DNA of 64,000 nt from Nageia nagi (taxonomy: Eukaryota > Pinophyta), in assembly GCA_050084985.1 (NCBI GenBank), contig JBITNC010000001.1:5766001-5830000 (forward strand), in the 5' to 3' direction. Below the pieces are notes generated by a model that was not told the DNA's origin, made no database searches, and saw only the letters and a list, made by a program, of their open reading frames with translations. Positions 45,379-57,869 of this stretch are shown piece after piece; the first letter of the stretch is position 1, and each line of letters begins with the position of its first letter. The position numbers were made by a program, and so were the translations under genes.

Positions 45379-45803
45379 ATGAGTGATTTATTTTTAAAGT
45401 TTAGTGTTGTGCCTACTTCAAAGTTAAGAGAACCTAATCTAATGGATTGGATTCATGGTTTGAAAGAATGTGAGGTTGAGGTAAATTTTCATTTTCAAAG
45501 TTAGCAATTTTCATTAGCATTAGATCAAATATTTCCATCATAAAATTATTTCAACATGAATTCTGGTGGGAAGATAAGGGCCCATCTTCTTGACAGTTAT
45601 GATAACTGAGGAAGTTATGTTGAAAGTGAATATTCTTATTCTCTTGATTCATTGAGAATACAAAGTGATGTACCTAAAAATGCCAAGCGAATTCAAATTG
45701 AGGAGCAAATTAAAGAAGGTGATTCCAAGAAGGTGTAAATCTATATTTGTGTGAGGATTATTTTTCTCATTATTTTGATCAAAAGCCCCTAAAATGGGAT
45801 GAG
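45379..45803 (+). other. Interior of the nested element with a 41-codon gag-like start and polypurine tract
   Basis: An ATG at 45379 opens 41 codons (MSDLFLKFSVVPTSKLREPN ... stop near 45504). A second coding-like stretch follows to about 45740 with no recognisable domain. A retained gag start may hold packaging signals; that is inference. AAAATGGGATGAG (45791-45803) abuts the 3' LTR as polypurine tract. Confidence 0.6.
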
Positions 45804-47160
45804 TGATCCAAAATGGATTTTGAAGTCTTAAAAAAAGGTGATTTTTCAAATTTATAATTTTGTTAATTATTCTTTTCCATATTAAAGAGCTCTCTTTCAT
45901 GATTCTAATGCTTCAAATGATGAATAAAGTAGAGCTATGGTTTGTAAGTTATGGCTTTTCAAAATTTGAAGTTAAATATAAAAGATGCAAAATATGCATG
46001 GAAGGCTCTATTAACGAACTCACCATGAGTAGCTCATGTTGATTCATAGCTTGAAATATAAATCATTGGTACCCCATATAATGGTGAACATGTGGTTAAA
46101 ATTTAAAAGCATTTGGATTAAATAATTGAAAGTTATGTTATGGCACTCACAAAATAGTAAATTATCATTCTCCATTCATGACTTGGTCCAAATTTTGATA
46201 GTTGCCAGGTGCAAATCTATGTTGGAGGTTAACTTGATGATGATGCATGGAGCTAGCAATAAGGATATAAAGTGTGAAGTTTGGACCAATTAATATACTT
46301 ATATCCAAGAACACCTAGATCAAATTTCGTGACATTTGGAATTATGGTCATGACAAAATGGCACCAGAAGTAATTTTAATAGTTTTGCAGAATCCAAAAA
46401 GTTAGGAGAATATAACCATATGAGGCAAAAATAATACTACAAAAATACAAATGAGGGAGATTATTATTATGAGTATGAGAGAGCATATTGTAAAAGAGGA
46501 AAAATAACAAATATTATCTTATCACCATGTAGCCATAAACTCCAAATTTGTAATACCTTAATGTTATAAAAGGGAACATGGAGTATGAAAAAAGTTAAGT
46601 CCTTTAGTGTGGATTTCCTTCCAAGGGGAGTGAGTTAGTGTAGGTTTGAAAAGAATGTAGAAGAGTCTATTTTATTTTAAACTCCATGGAAAATAACAAA
46701 ACCATGAGAGTAATATTGGAGGTGCATTTCAAGCTTGCATAGAAGAAGAAAAAGAACATGGACAAGATTATTGCCATGATGGAAAGAAAAAAAGATAAAG
46801 AGTAGTTCTAAAGATGTCATCCCAGGAAAAGAGATGTAGAACTATGATCAAAGAATTTTTTTGAAAAACGAGTCATCTTCAAGAAAGAGATTCATTGGAG
46901 AGCCTATAGTGATCATGTGATTTGGCTTTGATAAATAAAATAGTGAAGTAAGAAGGATCATAAAATTGACATTGTAAAATGGACTCTATAATAATGGATT
47001 ATTATTTGCTGGATGCAGACCACATTGATCAAACTAGGGTAACTATGTGTGTACATCAGTTTGTGTATTTTTGATTTGGTGTGCTTTTTATTTTTACGAA
47101 CACTAAAATGAATAAAGTGTGAAGATCCAAATTAAATCTTGAAGTAGGATTTACAGATCA
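45804..47160 (+). repeat. 3' LTR of the nested non-autonomous element (1357 bp)
   Basis: Starts TGATCCAAAATGG, ends TTACAGATCA, then ACCAT. It aligns with 43958-45319 end to end. Confidence 0.92.
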
Positions 47161-47165
47161 ACCAT

Positions 47166-48188
47166 AGTGGAATAACATACAACAATATAATTGGAATAAT
47201 CAAAAGTCTAATTATCCTAATAAATAGAGAATATTTAATTAGAATACCCAACAACAAGCTCTATTACCAGGAATAATTCAATAACCACGATACCAAAATC
47301 AACAAGTACCTAGACAACTAGCTCTTCTTGGTCATTTGATTCAAAATCCAAATAATAATAGATAAATTGTTGCACTTACCTATCAAATGGATCAAGAAGA
47401 TACAATATTAATTAGTTCTATTAAGTGCCATGACATTTAGTTAATATCTAGTAAGAAGATGAAAGAACCATCTCCACCTATCATTGTTGAAGTTCTAAAT
47501 GATGATTATGAAGAATCATTACCATTTGATCAACAAAATAAGAAAGAGAGTGGTTAGAATAATGAAAAGAATTAGGTAGAGAAACTAAATTAGGCACTTC
47601 CATATCTTGAGAGACTACAAGAGAAGTTTCAAAAAGAGAGTCAAATTTGCTCAAGGAATTGAGAAGATTGAATATTTTAGTCCCAATACTACAAGCAATC
47701 AAGGAAGTTCTTGAATTAAATAAGATGGCTAAAGAACTTTGTATTAGAAAAAGAGGAAGGAGAAATAGAATATATTCCAAAACTATTCAGGTAGATGGCA
47801 AATTAGCAGACCTACTTACAAGAAAGCTAATTAACCCTAAGTATGGTGATCTAAGAAGTATGGTAATCATAGTTTTAATTAGAGACACCATGATACAAAA
47901 TGTTTTAATTGACTTAGGGTAGCCATAAATGTAATGATAGTAGAGATAGTAAAAAAATTGAAATTATTTGATATGTATCCAAAAATAACTAATAGTAAAA
48001 AAATTGAAATTATTTGATATGTATCCAAAAATAACTATCTTACAAATGGAATATTAGTTAATAGCCAAACCTGAAGGTATTATTGAGGATGTACAAGTCA
48101 CTATGGATTCATGGAATTCTTCAATAGATTTTTTAGTCTTAAAAGTAAAGGCACATAGTGGATATCTAGTAATCTCGGGAAGACCTTG
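47166..48188 (+). pseudogene. Gypsy gag C-terminus and N-terminal protease
   Basis: After a Gln/Asn-rich linker, the frames give LPYLERLQEKFQKESQ, then LNILVPILQAIKEVLELNKM and AKELCIRKRGRR, a linker pattern typical of Athila/Tat elements. The protease follows: DGKLADLLTRKLINPKYGD, IQNVLIDLG with the catalytic D in a D-L-G context, then PEGIIEDVQVTMDSW and SSIDFLVLKVKAHSGYLVIS. Several TAG/TAA stops and frame changes are present. A 46-bp tandem duplication occurs at about 47946-48037. The protease is cut at 48188 inside the codons for its GRPWL motif by a solo LTR. Confidence 0.8.
48184..48188. repeat. Target-site duplication CCTTG (left copy) of the solo LTR
   Basis: Equals 51971-51975. Removing the insert and one copy restores the reading ...SGR-P-W-L-A-T of the protease. 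Confidence 0.9.
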
Positions 48189-51100
48189 TGTAACAACCCT
48201 ATTTAAATATAAACACATAATACCATCCATCCCATACACTCAAGAGGTGAGCACAAAATGTTTTCCCTCTAAGTAAATAAAACAAGTAATTGAATTTAAT
48301 CAATTCTAAATGTGTTTGGAAGTTGCTTGAAAATGCTACGAATTTTAATTCACAATATGACTAGTATTGTTCCAAGCTACATCATGCATGAGGTCTAGAC
48401 TCTTCACTAACTATATACCATTTTCCATTATTTAACTTAACTCATTAAATAACTTCACATGACTTGCCCTTGTTTGTTTTCTTGAACATAATGACTTCCA
48501 AATGGTACCATATACCTACCTGTATTTCCTACTATCATCATATCAAGGAAATTTAATACTCCAAGGTCCATTCAAGCTTGGGTATTTCTAATTTATCTTA
48601 GCCTAACTCGCTTGAAGATAAATCTACATCCCTTAAATTAATAATCATGCTTTACTTAGAGCTTTGCTTAAGTCTACAGTTAGGTTTAAGTATCCACACA
48701 ATAAAACCCACTATGAATTAAGAGTAAATCATTCCCTTATAAGAGATATTATATTATCTTTATTCCCACATATAAGCAAGGGAGTTAGGTCCTAGAAACA
48801 TAGTACTTTGCATAAAATATGAGATTTTCAAACCAATCATTATCATTATCCATAAAGTATCAAGTAATACTAAACATCATCACATTTAAGTAAGTATCAT
48901 CATATAATGTGAACTTTTCAAATCAAGTAAGCATTATAAAGTACAAAGCAATATCACATTCAAGTAAGGTAATTCATTTGCTAAACTACTCTTTAATAAA
49001 AGAATAGCACTTAGTTTTTCAAAGACTAATCTTTCTTAAATCCAAATATATCAACTTTGTACAATAATACAATCATTCTAAAAAGGAAGTAATAATTCTT
49101 TTCAAAGTCTCTTCATAAGGATAACAATGGCCTTGCTATTTATTTATCAAATCAAATAGCAGGTACAATACATTCAAAACCTATAGAAGGAATTTATCAA
49201 ACTCCTTTCCCATACTAAGATCAAAGCTTTGCTGCTTTATGATGGACGATAGCTCAAGAATGGTTGGATCAAATATAGTCTTGGGTTTCCTCTAAAATGC
49301 AACTACATGCTTTGCCATTTTAAGGAAATGTTCCAACAACTCTAAGAACTCTAAAATGTCAACTCACATTTTAAAACAAGCAAACAACTTTATTTCAAAA
49401 CATCAATTCCCATTTTAAAATAAATCAACATCTAATAATCACAACTCTATTTTAAAATACTACCCTATTTTAAAATAATTAAACAAACCCTATTTTAGAA
49501 TACAGCATCCTAAAATAATTTCAACATTATTTTAAAATGCTTCCCTATTTTAAAATAACTAAATAAACTCTATTTTAGAATATAATACACTATCCTAAAA
49601 TAATTACAATATTATTTTAAAATACATCCTTATTTTAAAATAAATAAACAAACTCTATTTTAGAATAAAATACAATATCCTAAAATACTTACAACATTAA
49701 TTTAAAATGCATCCCTATTTTAAAATAAATAAACAAAGTCTATTTTAGAATGAAATACAATATCCTAAAATACTTAGGATATTATTTTAAAATACATCCC
49801 TATTTTAAAATAAATAAGCAAACTTTATTTTAGAATATAATACAATATCCTAAAATAATAACAACATTATTTTAAAATACATCCCTATTTTAAAATAAAT
49901 AAACTCTATTTTAGATTATAATACCATATCCTAAAATAATTATAATTATATTTTAAAAATAATACCACACTTATTTTAAAATATTTAAGAATACATCATT
50001 CTCTATTTTAAAATAATACCACCCTATTTAAAATAAAGAAACACCTTATACATTCAAATATCATTTTTGATAGTAACACATTTATTTCGTTTCAACACCA
50101 TCCCAAAACCCTTTCACCTAGATCCAAATTAAAATAAAAAATACTAATATACTCTCTAATTTGTAAAATAACATAGTAAAAGAACAAATAATTAAAGAAA
50201 ACCCCTAAATTAACCCATTTATGCACACACTTCGAAAAGGGGGAGAAAGCAAAGTCAAAGTGAGGTTTAAATGGGCATGTACAGTCCCCAAGGAGCTAAC
50301 ACATCCCATATAGAGCTTCCATTGTAAAAAGGTAAGGGGGACGAGAGATGTGGGACTTGGAATCCTCACATCATCCCTGGCTCTACAAGGTGGTGTATGG
50401 TGGTGCATGGGAGTTCCTAGTCCCATGTTACCCCAAAGGAAGCAAACGGAGTGGGGACTAGGCCCATGTTGGTTTTTGGGAGCTCCCAATAGACAACATA
50501 ATGCCTTAGGCTCTAAGCCAGGCCCATGTGGCTTTGGGAAGCCCCTTTTGCCAATGTGAGGCCAAAAGGCTCCACTAAATTCCCTTAATTGGGATTTTTG
50601 ATTTGTGTGGTCTTCTAAGCCACAAGGTACAATTCCCATTAATGGGGGCTTTTTAAAACTTTAAAAACATACTTTAAATTATAAAACCTCCTTTCAATCC
50701 TATACACAAATTTCAAAACCACTATATTTTTAAATGGAACAATCTAGTATGAGAATAAACTAAATCCTCAACCAATCAAAATTTAGTAATACTAGGAGGT
50801 AATAATGACTTGTAGGTAAATAAAACTAAGTACTATTACTGAAACTCAATCCCATAATTATCGAAGGACTTGGCTCCAAAATTATAGAACTTTGCTACTC
50901 CAAAATTAATGAAAATAAGAATGATCCAAAATCTCTACCCTAGGGCTCTATTTATAGTTTTCAAATAGGGCTAGAATTAGAAATTAATAGGGAGTGACAA
51001 CACCACTTAAACTCAAGTGAGTGGGATTTAATTCCTAAGTAGAAATATCTTCCCACTTAGTCATAAATAAAAACCCTAGTGGACTGAGTTCTATTAGCAC

Positions 51101-51970
51101 ACCATAACTTAACACTGACACACCTCAACTTATAACTGGCACACCTAACTTGCAACTGGGACATAACAGCTAAAATTGAGACACCTCATGCTAATTAAGT
51201 ATAATAAATATTATTTAATTATGAATATTATTTTAAAGGCTTAGTTAACTCTAGCCTTTATCAATCAACCAATCATAATCTATCTAGCTTAATTTAATTA
51301 TTTTAAGCTAAACAAATAAATAATATTTAAAATTTAGGGATTACTATTTTTAATTATTAATTAACCTTAATTAATAATTAAGAAGTAGAACATACAAATT
51401 CTTACAAAATACTTATTATATATATTTAAATAATTAAGCTTTACCTTTTTCCTACCTAGTTAGTTCCTTTATCTATGTTTACCCTCTAATATTAATTATT
51501 AGGGGTCCTTAGATAATTATACTAACATCCTTGGCAATCCTTTAAGGCATAAAAATTATTTTCAACTGAAATTAAAGAACACAACTAGGCAATCATAGAC
51601 ACATATTAACAATCCTAGGGAGCTTATCTTGCCCATGTTGCTATGTATGTATGCAACCACTTACTCAACTATCCTAATGTCTCGATATTATATGATCATG
51701 AGAATCATTGGTAATCATTCATTTCCAAACCATTCAAGAGCATCCCACCTTTCATTACCCATCACCTGCACATGACAAAACCATTAGCAGTAATAACATG
51801 TACATATAGGTAGGATAAGTAATCATTATCCTTATCTAGGATTTCATAACCTAAACAAATAATAGCATATCAAGCATTTTATTCAATTAGCATATAGTTA
51901 ATGTCTTATTTCACAATAGACCACATCAAAATATACTAAGGGAAATCTAGGGTAGATTTGGGCTATGACA
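48189..51970 (-). repeat. Solo LTR (3782 bp) nested in the protease
   Basis: It begins TGTAACAACCC and ends GGGCTATGACA, flanked by CCTTG on both sides. On the minus strand it starts TGTCATAGCCC and has a classical TATA box CTATAAATAG at 50957-50948, so I place the promoter on that strand. I find no second LTR copy, primer site or coding domain inside, so it is best read as a solo LTR left by LTR-LTR recombination. At 3.8 kb it is long but within the range known for plant Tat-type elements. Open frames near 50205-50639 lie in a GC-richer block and overlap on both strands without motifs. Confidence 0.75.
49465..49960. repeat. Six tandem units of about 85 bp inside the solo LTR
   Basis: The unit is CCCTATTTTAAAATAAATAA, then CAAACTCTATTTTAGAATA, then AATATCCTAAAATAATTACA, then ACATTATTTTAAAATACAT. 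The core ATTTTAAAAT is palindromic and occurs twice per unit. Decayed half-units extend from about 49360 to 50035. Confidence 0.9.
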
Positions 51971-52440
51971 CCTTGGTTAGCTACAACAACTACATTTATC
52001 AACTATATATCAAGAGGTATGACCATTTTATATGGTCATAATTATATAAAACTTTCTTTATATCCTCCTGCTCAACCTACATTTGAATGCCAAGGTCAAA
52101 TATGAATTGATGAACTAGAGTTTAATGAACCAAAAAGTTTTGTAGTACTTTCTACAATCAATGTTATAGAACATGTGGAAGAATTATATGAAATACATGA
52201 AATTTTTGAACAAAATATAGCTTCAACAATGGTCATAAAGGTTTGCGAGCCATTAGGATCAAATCTTCATGATGACATCTTCAATATACGATAACAAGAA
52301 CAACCAAACTTCTTATCTTTATTTAAATGTCCTCTTAAACATATAATTCAAATAAGGGAGGCATATAGGGTAAGAAAAAATGTATTTCATTCTCTATTTC
52401 CTCATCGTTATTCTTTAAATTATTTAATGCAACTTATATA
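51971..52440 (+). pseudogene. Gypsy protease C-terminus and linker to RT
   Basis: CCTTGGTTAGCTACA resumes the protease as WLATTTTFINYISRGMTI, followed by LYPPAQPTFECQGQI and a linker with stops. It is too decayed beyond about 52150 to divide further. Confidence 0.65.
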
Positions 52441-53990
52441 TCAAAGCAAGTTAAGTCACACATAAGTGGAAATAATTGAAGTACTCACATAAAAGACTTT
52501 GAATATCAATAGTTGGTTGACATTCAAAGAAGATGAACAAGCATTCAATGTTTTGAAATCTCACACTTTAGGATTTGCATGGGATTATTTTGACATGAAT
52601 GTAATTCATCCAGATATTTTTACTCATCATATATACATTGATGATTCTAGATCTATTAGACAGCCACCTAGATGGGTAAATCTAGTAGTAAGAAATATTA
52701 TACAACATGAAATTGAAAAACTATTGAAAGTAGGATTCATATATCTTATGTTTCATCTTTAGTAGCTTTCCCCAAAAAAAATGGAAAATGGAGAATATGT
52801 GTGGACTACAGATGTTTGAATAAGCCTACACATAGGGATCATTTTCCTTTGCCATTCATTGACCAAGTCTTGGAAAATCTTGTTGGTAAAAAATAATTCT
52901 CATTTCTTGATGGTTTCAGAGGCTATAATCAAATTCAAATTGCAAAAGAAGATCAAGAGAAGACATCATTTATTTGTTCCTCTAGACATTTTGCTTATCA
53001 AGTTTTACCATTTGGATTATGTAATGCCCTTGCTACTTTTCAAAGAGCTATATTAGTCATCTTTGTTGATCTAACTAATGATTTTGTAGAAGTATATATG
53101 GATGATTTCATGGTGCACGGGAACACTTTTGAAGAAGCATTACATAATCTTGAAAAAGTGTGTGTTAGGTGTGAAACATATAACTTATCATTAAGTTATA
53201 AAAAATATTTAATGCTCATGTAAGAAGGAATTGTCTTAGGACATCATATTTTTATTGAAGGAATTAAAGTAGATCCAAAGAAGGTGAAGATTATCAAATA
53301 ATTTTCGACCGCATAAAATCAAACTGATGTGAAGTTTTCTTGGATGCACTAGTTACTATAGGAGATTCATTTCAAATTTTAGCAAGATCGTAGTCCCATT
53401 ATTCTCATTGCTACATAAAGATAATGAATTTGAGTTAACATATTATGAAAAGACATTTTAGACAATCAAGGAGAAACTCATGATTATCCCTGTATTAAGA
53501 AGTCCAAACTAGAAGTTACCTTTTTACATTCATACTGATGCATCAAATTATGTTATTAGAGCAATACTAGGTTAAAAACATCAGAATAAAATATATTATG
53601 CCATCTATTATATCAACAAGAATTTAGTGGGAGCTAAAAATAATTAAATCACTATAGAAAATGAATTTTAGGAGTAATACATGACATCAATAAATTTAGA
53701 AATTATATTATTGGTTACCAGGTTTTTGTTCACACATATCATGTTGCCATTAGGTATATTATGAATAAACTAGTAGTAAGTGAAAGAATTATAAGGTGGT
53801 TACTTTTATTGCAAGAATCTAATGTGACCATTGTTGATAAACCAGGTAAACCCAATGTTGTAGCTAACTTCTTGTCCAAACTAAGAAAAAATGAAGATGA
53901 TGAACAAATGCAGGATTCTTTTCTTGATGAAAGATTATTTGCAATATTTGTACATGCAACTTGATTTGCAGATATAGTTAATTACTTAGC
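52440..53990 (+). pseudogene. Gypsy reverse transcriptase and RNase H
   Basis: RT motifs appear in order: VAFPKKNGKWRICVDYRCLN (about 52765), FSFLDGFRGYNQIQIAKEDQ (about 52900), LPFGLCNALATFQRAI (about 53010) and the catalytic YMDDFMVHG (about 53095). Decayed connection and RNase H parts follow, with a late open part (53761-53964) reading RIIRWLLLLQESNVTIVDKP. Stops are mostly TAG/TAA where Gln or Trp is expected. It is non-functional. Confidence 0.88.
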
Positions 53991-54059
53991 AAAAGGAAAA
54001 ATTCCAATTCATTTCTCTTTAAAATAAAATAGAAGTTTAATCAGAGAAAGCTAAACATT

Positions 54060-55110
54060 CAAATGGATAGATGGGATGCTCTTTAAATATGGATCATATT
54101 ATGTTCTTATAAGATGCATCAAAAAGGATGGTGTATTTGATGTTTTAAGAGCTTTTCACAATGAACCATCAAGAGGTCATTATTCAAAGAAGATAACAAT
54201 ATAGAAGGTATTGGGAATTGGATATTATTGGCCTTCATTACATAGAGATGTGCAAAATTATGTACATCAATGTGATCAATGTTAAAGAATGAGAAAATAC
54301 ACATTCACTACACAAATGCTATTACATTTGCAAATTGTTCTTGAACCTTTTAAACAATGGGGAATTGATTTTGTTGGACCTATCAAATCTCCATATCAAG
54401 GTAAAAAGCACATTCTTATTTGTACAAACTATATCACAAAATGGGTAGAGGTCTATGCTCTTGCACAAGCTAAAGAAGAAAAGGTAGTTATTTTTCTATA
54501 TAATAACATTATGATTTTCTTAGTATTAGATCAAGGACCATAGTTTATATCTAATGTGATTAAGAATTTTGTCAATCATTATTAGATTAAGCATAAGAAA
54601 ACTTCTCCATAACATCCCTAAATAAATGGTCAAGTTGAGGTGACTAATATAGAATTGAAAAATATTCTTATAAAAATTGTAGCATCTCATAAGAAAGATT
54701 GGGAAACTAGACTTTTAGAAGCATTTTGGGCATATAATGTCACATGGAAATCAACTACAAAGTTTATACCTTATGAGCTAGTCTATGGAAAAAATCCTTT
54801 GTTACTAATAGAATTTGAGATCTAGACTCTGAGAATAATTATGAAAATTGGGTTAGATCTTAATGAACCCCAACATAAAAAGATGTTATAGCTGAATGAA
54901 TTGGATGAACACATAATTGAAGCATTGTCAAATATCAAAATTCTTTAGCAAAAAAGGAAACTATGCCATGATAAGCAAATGAAACATGTAAAATTCACTC
55001 CAATAAAGTGGGTCTTATTATTTGATTCCAAGTATTAAACCTTCTTAAAAAATTACAAACTAGATGGTTGGGGCCATATCAAAATTTGCAAGTCTTTGAT
55101 AATGGAACAA
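54060..55110 (+). pseudogene. Gypsy integrase
   Basis: The zinc site reads FHNEPSRGHYSKK ... YVHQCDQC (54160-54285). The catalytic core reads WGIDFVGPI (about 54360), LVLDQGP then a stop at the Gln of the usual PQF (54525-54543), and NGQVEVTN (about 54625) where the third acidic residue lies. The open part 54640-54825 continues with the core end (ETRLLEAFWAYNVTWKST). The tail after 54830 is stop-rich. It inserts element cDNA into the genome in intact relatives. Confidence 0.88.
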
Positions 55111-55239
55111 TTAAACTTTAATTAATTGTGACTCTAGTAGAATCATGTTGGTAAATGGGCATCGAATACAACCTTACACTCTACGCATGAATAAGGAGGA
55201 GTTTACAGAATAAATAAAGAAATAAGAGTTATGTTTGAT

Positions 55240-55261
55240 TGAGGAAGATTTATCTTCCTCA
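55240..55261. other. Perfect 9-bp hairpin after integrase
   Basis: TGAGGAAGA, loop TTTA, TCTTCCTCA. It lies between the end of pol and the extra ORF. A role such as a splice or RNA structure is possible but unsupported. Confidence 0.4.
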
Positions 55262-56079
55262 TCCAAACAACCTTGATCCATGATAGTTTAGAAGAATAAG
55301 ATTGAGCTTAGAAATAGAATCAATATGGATTTTGAATGGATAATCATAAAGGCAGTCAGATAGATGAAAACTAGAAAATTATCTAGGTGAAAACCTCTAT
55401 GTCTTATATTCATTATCTATTTCTAAAAAAAAGAGAAAAAGAACAAAAAAGAAAAAGAAAAAGATTCATATTCTAAAGATTAGTTGAATATTATAAAGAA
55501 TTTCAATATATATTTATGGTTTTAATGTTTTACCATTACTTTAGAATAAATGTGATCTTTTTGGAATGATTATTCTATAGACAAATGGCCTATAGTTACA
55601 ACTTTAGAATTGTAACTATAGAATCCTTAAAAGCTTAAACTAGCTTCATAATACTTAAAGGCTTGAGAATACTTGAGCACTTCAAGGAAACCTATCAAGA
55701 ATGCCAAAACAAGGACACATCATCTATCTTGGATGAAGAAGTGGGCATCTTGGCAATGATCACTAACCATGTGTCATATCAGTAGCAAATTGTGTCAAAT
55801 CCAACTAACAACACTTGTAAGATACATATTTAATGGTGGAGGTATGTATTTATTTTTAAATTACTAGTTGATTTAAGCCTAAATCAGATCTTAGTAATCT
55901 CACACATGTTTCAAGTCAAAATCATTTAATTATGAGTTAGGATGATCACATGAAAGAGATAAGTGTCCAAATCTAAATGGGAAATAAACATGTTATATGT
56001 TAGCCCCAATTTGACATGAAATCATGCAAGTTGGTGAAAATATGGTGATAGTATGTAATCAATGAACATAGTAGTTTAT
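55262..56079 (+). other. Gypsy spacer between integrase and the extra ORF
   Basis: AT-rich, with an A/G-rich run near 55428-55465 and no recognisable coding sequence. In Athila-type elements a spacer lies here, ahead of an envelope-like ORF. Confidence 0.5.
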
Positions 56080-57829
56080 ATCAGCTGAAAAAATTTATCA
56101 ACCTTCATTTGAAAATCACTTTAAAAGAATTGAGAAGGGATAAAAGGGTAGTGAGATTTTTCCAAAAATTCCATATTTTAGAATTCTTTGAAAAGTTTCA
56201 AGGTTCTAATGAGTAGCTGGTTCTATAGTTTGTGGAAAAATTTGAAGAAAATTCTATACAGTTGAGGGATCATACAATACCCATTATTATTGAGATTATT
56301 GCTATAATATTTAGACTCCCTATAATAGGTGATGATTTGATTATGAAATAGCAATATGATGCTTTGCTTGATAGGTTCCATTGGAGAGGAGAACAAAGGG
56401 CCAAGAAATACATCACTACCATTTATGTATAAGGAATTAAGAGGAAAACTCTTCCAAACTAGTGGACAGAGGTGGAATTATGGATTATCAAATTCTTAAC
56501 CTATGAGGGACAACATGGAACAATCATGGGCCATCACTTGAAATTGCTCATTAATTTAAGGTATGGGTCAGAACTCAACTATAACATTTCAAAGTTTCTA
56601 TATCAAAGTTTGCAAAATATGTCTAGATGGGTTAGGGAAATGCAAGGAATAATCTTATGAACTTGAAGCACCATGGTTTAATTACAATGCTCTATAGAGA
56701 ATATTTCTTAGCTCAAGATAATGGAAAAGAATTATGGGTAGGTTTCTTAGGGTATGATCCATATTCTATACCTGAAACCTCAACCATGTAGGAGGAAACT
56801 TTAGGCAGCCCTAGTGAAACCATATTTAGACCAAAAATAAAGGTTTGTCCCACATACACATAAATACCTAAATTTGTAGTGGGATCCATTAGTACTACCT
56901 AGGATGAATTGCCTAAGGACCATTCCAATTCCTTAGAAATTGATGATACTAAGGAGGAAAACACATAATTACCTAAGTCTTCAAACCAACCATACCATAA
57001 GGAGGTTATTTTTAAATACCCTTCAATATCCCACTCAACCCCTATTTACAATGGTGAAAAGAGAAAATTTGAAAGAGGTAAGGAGATAGAGATTAAAAAG
57101 GTATGAATATAAGTCATAGTTTTTCATGAAATTTAAGAGGATATCTACACAGTTAAGGAAGAAGGAAGTGGCTCAAACATCAACACCTCTAATTAAGAGA
57201 CACTGTAGAAAAGAAACTTAAGAAGAGAAGGAATTTGGCTATTTCACAACCTTTGAAACCCCTAAAAAAATGATAAACCTAGATGAAGAGGATAATGAAA
57301 CCAATAATTAGAATGTATAAATGGGATAATTTCCTATACAAGAAGAAGGAAATGATATTCAACAACCTCAAACTAAGGAAGAACCAAACTCTATCCAATT
57401 GACCATATATGTAACTGGGCAATTGCTAAAAGAACTTGAGATACAAGTTCATGAACTCATGCCTAGATTTCATCTTTTGGAAAAGGAAAATGCCAAAATA
57501 AATGCTAAGAAAAATAAATTGGAGATTGAGAATGATAAATTAGTCAAATAATGCATAGAGCTCACCTTAAGCAACTTAGAACTTGAGGAAAAATACAAGG
57601 CAATTGAGGAATTAATAGTTCAAATTCAAAATGTGAAATTGCCTCATCCAGTTGTAGGTGAGGGTGATGCTGTTATTATACAAGTATCAAAGGCACTTAC
57701 AAGAAAATAAAGGGAAGTTAAAAACTTAAAACTTCAAAATACAAAGCTAATAATACAATTGGTCAACATACATGAAAAGCATTCTAAAGAACTCAACATA
57801 CTTAAGAAAGAAGTCAAGGACATGCATTT
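56080..57829 (+). pseudogene. Extra post-integrase ORF of the gypsy element, N-terminal and coiled-coil part
   Basis: The frames read VVRFFQKFHILEFFEKFQGS, then IEIIAIIFRLPIIGDDLIM, then WTEVELWIIKFLTYEGQH and GSELNYNISKFLYQSLQNMS (open part 56472-56660). After a hydrophilic stretch, 57390-57820 is heptad-like and Lys/Glu/Leu-rich (FHLLEKENAKINAKKNKLEI), a probable coiled coil. No transmembrane segment or catalytic motif is evident, so I do not call it envelope, although the position is that of Athila env-like ORFs. It shares its central domain with the ORFs at 26-28 and 61-62 kb. It is cut at 57829 and resumes at 62401; VKDMH is readable at both edges. Confidence 0.65.
57813..57829. repeat. 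Target-site duplication, left copy (17 bp)
   Basis: GTCAAGGACATGCATTT equals 62401-62417. It merges into a T run (57827-57834). Confidence 0.9.
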
Positions 57830-57869
57830 TTTTTATTAATGGGTAAATTTTGTATTAATAAAAAAGGTG

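Larger units (their letters stand above)
43958..47160 (+). mobile_element. Non-autonomous LTR retrotransposon with very short interior (3203 bp) nested in gag
   Basis: Two LTRs of about 1.36 kb (43958-45319 and 45804-47160) enclose only 484 bp. It has TG...CA ends with a TGATC/GATCA inverted repeat, a 5-bp ACCAT duplication, a primer site and a polypurine tract, so it is structurally complete yet encodes no enzyme. It therefore needed proteins from an autonomous partner. LTRs differ at about 7% of sites in the first 150 bp by eye, so it is younger than its host gypsy element. The proportions differ from classical TRIMs (LTR 100-250 bp); it is closer to a short LARD-like derivative. Confidence 0.92.

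Noticed and set aside
44013-46042. Two similar 60-62 codon frames suggesting a duplicated gene
   Set aside because: They are the same position in the two LTR copies of the nested element and have no coding signature.
49465-49960. CRISPR-like repeat array
   Set aside because: Units are continuous without unique spacers and lie in a plant LTR; ordinary tandem duplication.
50205-50639. 144-codon minus-strand frame
   Set aside because: Sits in the GC-richer block of the solo LTR with an overlapping plus-strand frame. Gly/Pro/His-rich, no domain.
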